34,352 nt of DNA from Bacteroidales bacterium. GTDB lineage: Bacteria > Bacteroidota > Bacteroidia > Bacteroidales > Lentimicrobiaceae. Positions 31,890-34,352 of this stretch are shown here, one piece after another. Below the pieces are notes generated by a model. The model was not told the DNA's origin, did not search any database, and worked only from the letters and a program-made list of their open reading frames with translations. The position numbers and the translations under genes are program-made. Where the stretch lies: positions 1-34,352 of the forward strand of contig JALHHH010000026.1 in NCBI GenBank assembly GCA_022837485.1. Direction: 5' to 3'. Position 1 is the stretch's first letter, and every line of letters begins with the position of its first letter.

Positions 31890-32984
31890 ATGCATAGCAA
31901 AATTCCATTTATGAACTATTTCACCCCAACCTTCGTGGCAGATGAGCTGAAAGCCGGGAATAACATCCTCCGGATGGCCGAAAAGGCCAAAGCCAACGGA
32001 TTGCTTTTCCGCCCGCATTTCAAAACGCATCAATCCGTTGAAGCAGGGGAGTGGTTCCGCAGCGAAGGAGTTACGGCAATAACCGTATCTTCCGTTGAAA
32101 TGGCACAACGCTTTGCCGGTGCCGGGTGGAACGATATCACCATCGCCTTTCCGCATAATCCGCACGAATCGGAAGCCGTGGCTGCCCTGGCAGATAACAT
32201 TAACCTTAATCTGCTATTCGACAATCCCGTACAAGCCGCCGCTGCCGCTTCAGCTGTGCGGAACACAACCGGATTTTTCATAAAAGCAGATACCGGATAT
32301 CACCGGGCCGGAATTCTTCCCGGTGACGATGCAGCAATTAGCTGTATTCTTGATGCGGCAAAAGAAAGCCCGCTCCGCTTTAAAGGATTTCTGACCCATG
32401 CCGGACATACCTATCGTGCCAAAGATCCGGAACAGGTACTAAAAATTCACCTTAATAGTACACAGGCTCTTGCCGGCATGAAAGCCAGATACCTGGATGC
32501 CTTTCCTGAAATTATCGCATCCGCCGGCGATACTCCTTCCTGCAGCATTGCTAATGAGTTTCAGGATGTGGATGAAATACGTCCGGGAAACTTTGTATAC
32601 TACGACCTCATGCAATGGATGCTCGGGAGCTGTACTTTTCATCGGATCGCTGCAGCAGTTATTTGTCCCGTTATTTCGGTCTATCCGCATCGTAACGAGG
32701 CCCTGATTCTGGGAGGTGCCGTGCATCTGTCGAAAGAGTCGCTGCAAATTAAGGGCGAGGAAACCGTATTTGGCCTTGCGGTTCCCTTTATCAACGGGAA
32801 ATGGGAAAATGCACAGGGACACGATTATCTTACTTCGCTTTCTCAGGAACATGGTATTCTGCAAACAAATAGTCCCTGGGCCAAAAACCTGAAACCGGGC
32901 GACTGCATTGCCGTCATTCCGGTTCACTCATGCCTTGCAGCAGATCTGCTTGTCGCGAAAAACAAATTTTATATCGTCCGCTGA
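31890..32984 (+). CDS. D-threonine aldolase / D-serine dehydratase-family PLP enzyme
   Basis: The 364-residue enzyme has the alanine-racemase-type barrel plus a C-terminal beta domain. The PLP lysine is Lys45 in RPHFKTH. The metal pair HxC is His346 and Cys348 in PVHSCLAADL, diagnostic of the group that includes D-threonine aldolase and eukaryotic-type D-serine dehydratase. GDTPSCS near residue 214 and EIRPGNFVYYD contribute to the cofactor and substrate site. Known members use a divalent metal and act on D-3-hydroxy amino acids. An in-frame ATG at 31911 is an alternative start. The gene is 75 bases after the SGNH gene on the same strand and is convergent with the fusion kinase, 20 bases apart. 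It may recycle D-amino acids; a link to the O-acylation genes is not shown. Confidence 0.85.
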   Translation: MHSKIPFMNYFTPTFVADELKAGNNILRMAEKAKANGLLFRPHFKTHQSVEAGEWFRSEGVTAITVSSVEMAQRFAGAGWNDITIAFPHNPHESEAVAALADNINLNLLFDNPVQAAAAASAVRNTTGFFIKADTGYHRAGILPGDDAAISCILDAAKESPLRFKGFLTHAGHTYRAKDPEQVLKIHLNSTQALAGMKARYLDAFPEIIASAGDTPSCSIANEFQDVDEIRPGNFVYYDLMQWMLGSCTFHRIAAAVICPVISVYPHRNEALILGGAVHLSKESLQIKGEETVFGLAVPFINGKWENAQGHDYLTSLSQEHGILQTNSPWAKNLKPGDCIAVIPVHSCLAADLLVAKNKFYIVR

Positions 32985-33004
32985 CCTCGGTATTCGCATC
33001 CGGA

Positions 33005-34174
33005 CTATCGTCTGATTCTGATTTTCAGGGTATTTTTAACGGGCTCTTCCGAAAACAGGACCAGATATCCGCCTCCTCCGGCTCCGCAGAGTTTGTATCC
33101 CAGAACATGGGAAGGTATGGAAGCAACGGCTTCTTCTACAACTTCGTTCACCATGTTGGGAAACATGGCAATCTGAGCTTTAAACGATGCTGTCATTGCT
33201 TTTCCGAAAGCTGAGGCATCCATTTTCAGCACAGCATCGCGCAGCCGGTCAGCAGCTTGCGATAATTCTCCGGCCTTAAGGGGGGTGATGTCGGTGTTTT
33301 GCGTTGCATGATATCCGCTCTGCCTTGGATGCAGAGCCAGAAGCGATATTCTGCTTTCCAGCCAGCACAGGATTTCGTTGTCGTTGTGCGCTTCGATGCG
33401 CGAAGGCCAGTAGTTGCCCCGGTCGTACCACAGGTAATTGAGTCCCGGCATCACTATGCCGAGCGAATCCTGAGATCCGCTGATGTAGTCGGATCCGGGC
33501 GGATTCTCGTATGCAAAAAGTATCTTCGCCAGCTTCTCGCGATCCCCTTCCGGGATGTCGGTCTGCCACAGTTCTATGGCTTTGCGTCGGGTGCTTGTCG
33601 ACATGCCGCTGCGGTCGTTGAAATCGTAATCGGGTTCTATCGATATGGTGACGACTGCACCCGGGTAATGCTCCGAAACATAGGGCTGATCGAGCCATCC
33701 GCCGGCAAGATCGATGCGGTAGGGGATCCGGCATTCGTTGCGTAGTGCAGTAGTGCTGCGGGCAGGCAGATTGCCGTGCGGAATGCGCCTGCTGATAAGG
33801 TATTCAACGCCAAGTTCCAGGCATAGTCTGGCTTTTTCCGGCGTATGACCGTCTTCGTTTACAAAAAGAATATCTGGTTTCAGCCGCTCCATATCCTCCC
33901 GGAAATCCAGCAAACCCGAGCCTGAGTTTATCCAGGCCTCTTTCACCGACTTCAGTGCCCGAACCATATACAGCCGCTCCTGCTCCGAATTCACAGTTTT
34001 CCGCCCTTTGAGGTCGTAAACGGTCTTGTCGGAACCAAGTCCCACGTAAAGATCACCATGCGTTGCCGCCTCCTCAAAAAAGGTTACATGACCCGAATGC
34101 AACATGTCGTAACAGCCGGAAACAAACACTTTCTTTCTATCCATCGGCATATACTGATTGAGCCGTTTATGCAT
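33005..34174 (-). CDS. Cytidylyltransferase - GHMP kinase fusion protein
   Basis: This 389-residue protein joins two enzyme domains. Residues about 15-145 are a HIGH-type nucleotidyltransferase like TagD or the C-terminal half of HldE: HSGH at 26-29, GLGSDKTV (45-52), LKGRKTVNSEQER, and a terminal RSTTALR that resembles the ISSTxLR motif. Residues about 148-389 are a GHMP-family sugar kinase: RIDLAGGWLD at 153-162, an ATP loop reading GMSTST at 190-195, a SGSQDSLGIVMPGLN segment like the QD motif of fucokinase- and HddA-type kinases, and GAGGGGYLVLF from residue 364. The kinase could make a sugar 1-phosphate that the first domain then activates to a nucleotide sugar. The substrate is unknown; a heptose, fucose-like or polyol compound would fit the relatives. 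A -7 box lies upstream at 34232-34239. Confidence 0.85.
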   Translation of the reverse strand: MHKRLNQYMPMDRKKVFVSGCYDMLHSGHVTFFEEAATHGDLYVGLGSDKTVYDLKGRKTVNSEQERLYMVRALKSVKEAWINSGSGLLDFREDMERLKPDILFVNEDGHTPEKARLCLELGVEYLISRRIPHGNLPARSTTALRNECRIPYRIDLAGGWLDQPYVSEHYPGAVVTISIEPDYDFNDRSGMSTSTRRKAIELWQTDIPEGDREKLAKILFAYENPPGSDYISGSQDSLGIVMPGLNYLWYDRGNYWPSRIEAHNDNEILCWLESRISLLALHPRQSGYHATQNTDITPLKAGELSQAADRLRDAVLKMDASAFGKAMTASFKAQIAMFPNMVNEVVEEAVASIPSHVLGYKLCGAGGGGYLVLFSEEPVKNTLKIRIRR

Positions 34175-34231
34175 TCAGTTCCCGGTAGTTTTCGTTCAAA
34201 TTACAGCCCCCCGGGTGGAATTCCTTTCCGG

Positions 34232-34239
34232 CAAATTTA
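34232..34239 (-). promoter_or_regulatory. Bacteroidota -7 box for the fusion kinase gene
   Basis: Read on the minus strand this is TAAATTTG, a complete TAnnTTTG match 58 bases before the ATG at 34174. No TTG at suitable spacing was found, so the -33 element is not supported. Confidence 0.4.
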
Positions 34240-34352
34240 TATAATTTATCCTCCGCGCTGTGTTTTGTTATTTTTGTTTTCCCTTTCGGGGATGGAAGTA
34301 TACCGTGATTCACGGGTATATTTCATTATAATTTTTCACTAGTGGGCATTAA

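Noticed and set aside
1..34352. CRISPR arrays, insertion sequences, integrase sites and rRNA genes
   Set aside because: No regularly spaced repeats, transposase or integrase genes, terminal inverted repeats or rRNA-like stretches were seen anywhere in the window.

Overview
The window comes from the chromosome of a Bacteroidota bacterium, probably class Bacteroidia. The evidence is a SusC/SusD pair, lipoproteins with Bacteroidota-style lipoboxes, a gldH gene, a RicT-PriA-PBP1A neighbourhood, and several -7 boxes of the TAnnTTTG type used by the Bacteroidota primary sigma factor. I cannot name a genus. No rRNA, tRNA, CRISPR array, insertion sequence or phage gene was seen.

Layout. (1) Positions 1-2714: a truncated NtrC-type response regulator (minus strand) faces an operon of a membrane-fusion adaptor and a MacB/LolD-type ABC ATPase. 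The divergent region holds a sigma-54-like promoter and a helically phased direct repeat that looks like an upstream activator site. The expected FtsX-type permease is absent and 730 bases without a convincing gene follow. (2) Positions 3404-5827: polyamine genes, an arginine decarboxylase-like enzyme and an agmatinase-family protein whose metal site is selectively eroded. (3) Positions 6395-14249: a compact polysaccharide-utilisation locus consisting of a duplicated-module PKD surface lipoprotein, SusC, SusD and a GH30 glycosidase, closed by a strong convergent terminator. (4) Positions 14313-16267, minus strand: a deoxyhypusine synthase-family protein, probably a third polyamine gene now separated from the first two by the utilisation locus, and a YpfJ-type zinc peptidase. 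(5) Positions 16762-23666: housekeeping genes priA, ricT, gldH and a class A penicillin-binding protein. (6) Positions 23682-31814: a cell-envelope glycan module with three polytopic GT-C-like proteins (two are tandem paralogues), an MBOAT O-acyltransferase and an AlgX/AlgJ-like SGNH protein. (7) Positions 31890-34174: a D-threonine aldolase/D-serine dehydratase-fold enzyme and, convergent to it, a cytidylyltransferase-GHMP kinase fusion.

How the parts may work together. The penicillin-binding protein is followed after 15 bases by the first GT-C-like gene, so wall synthesis and export of a surface glycan may be co-expressed. The MBOAT and SGNH pair would O-acylate such a glycan, and the fusion kinase could supply an activated sugar or polyol. 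These links are inference from gene order.

The items most worth a second look are the agmatinase-like protein that lacks exactly the ligands unique to one of two metals, the nucleotidyltransferase-GHMP kinase fusion with an Fkp-like layout, the short C-terminal tail shared by two otherwise unrelated envelope proteins, and the sigma-54/activator-site arrangement upstream of the adaptor gene.
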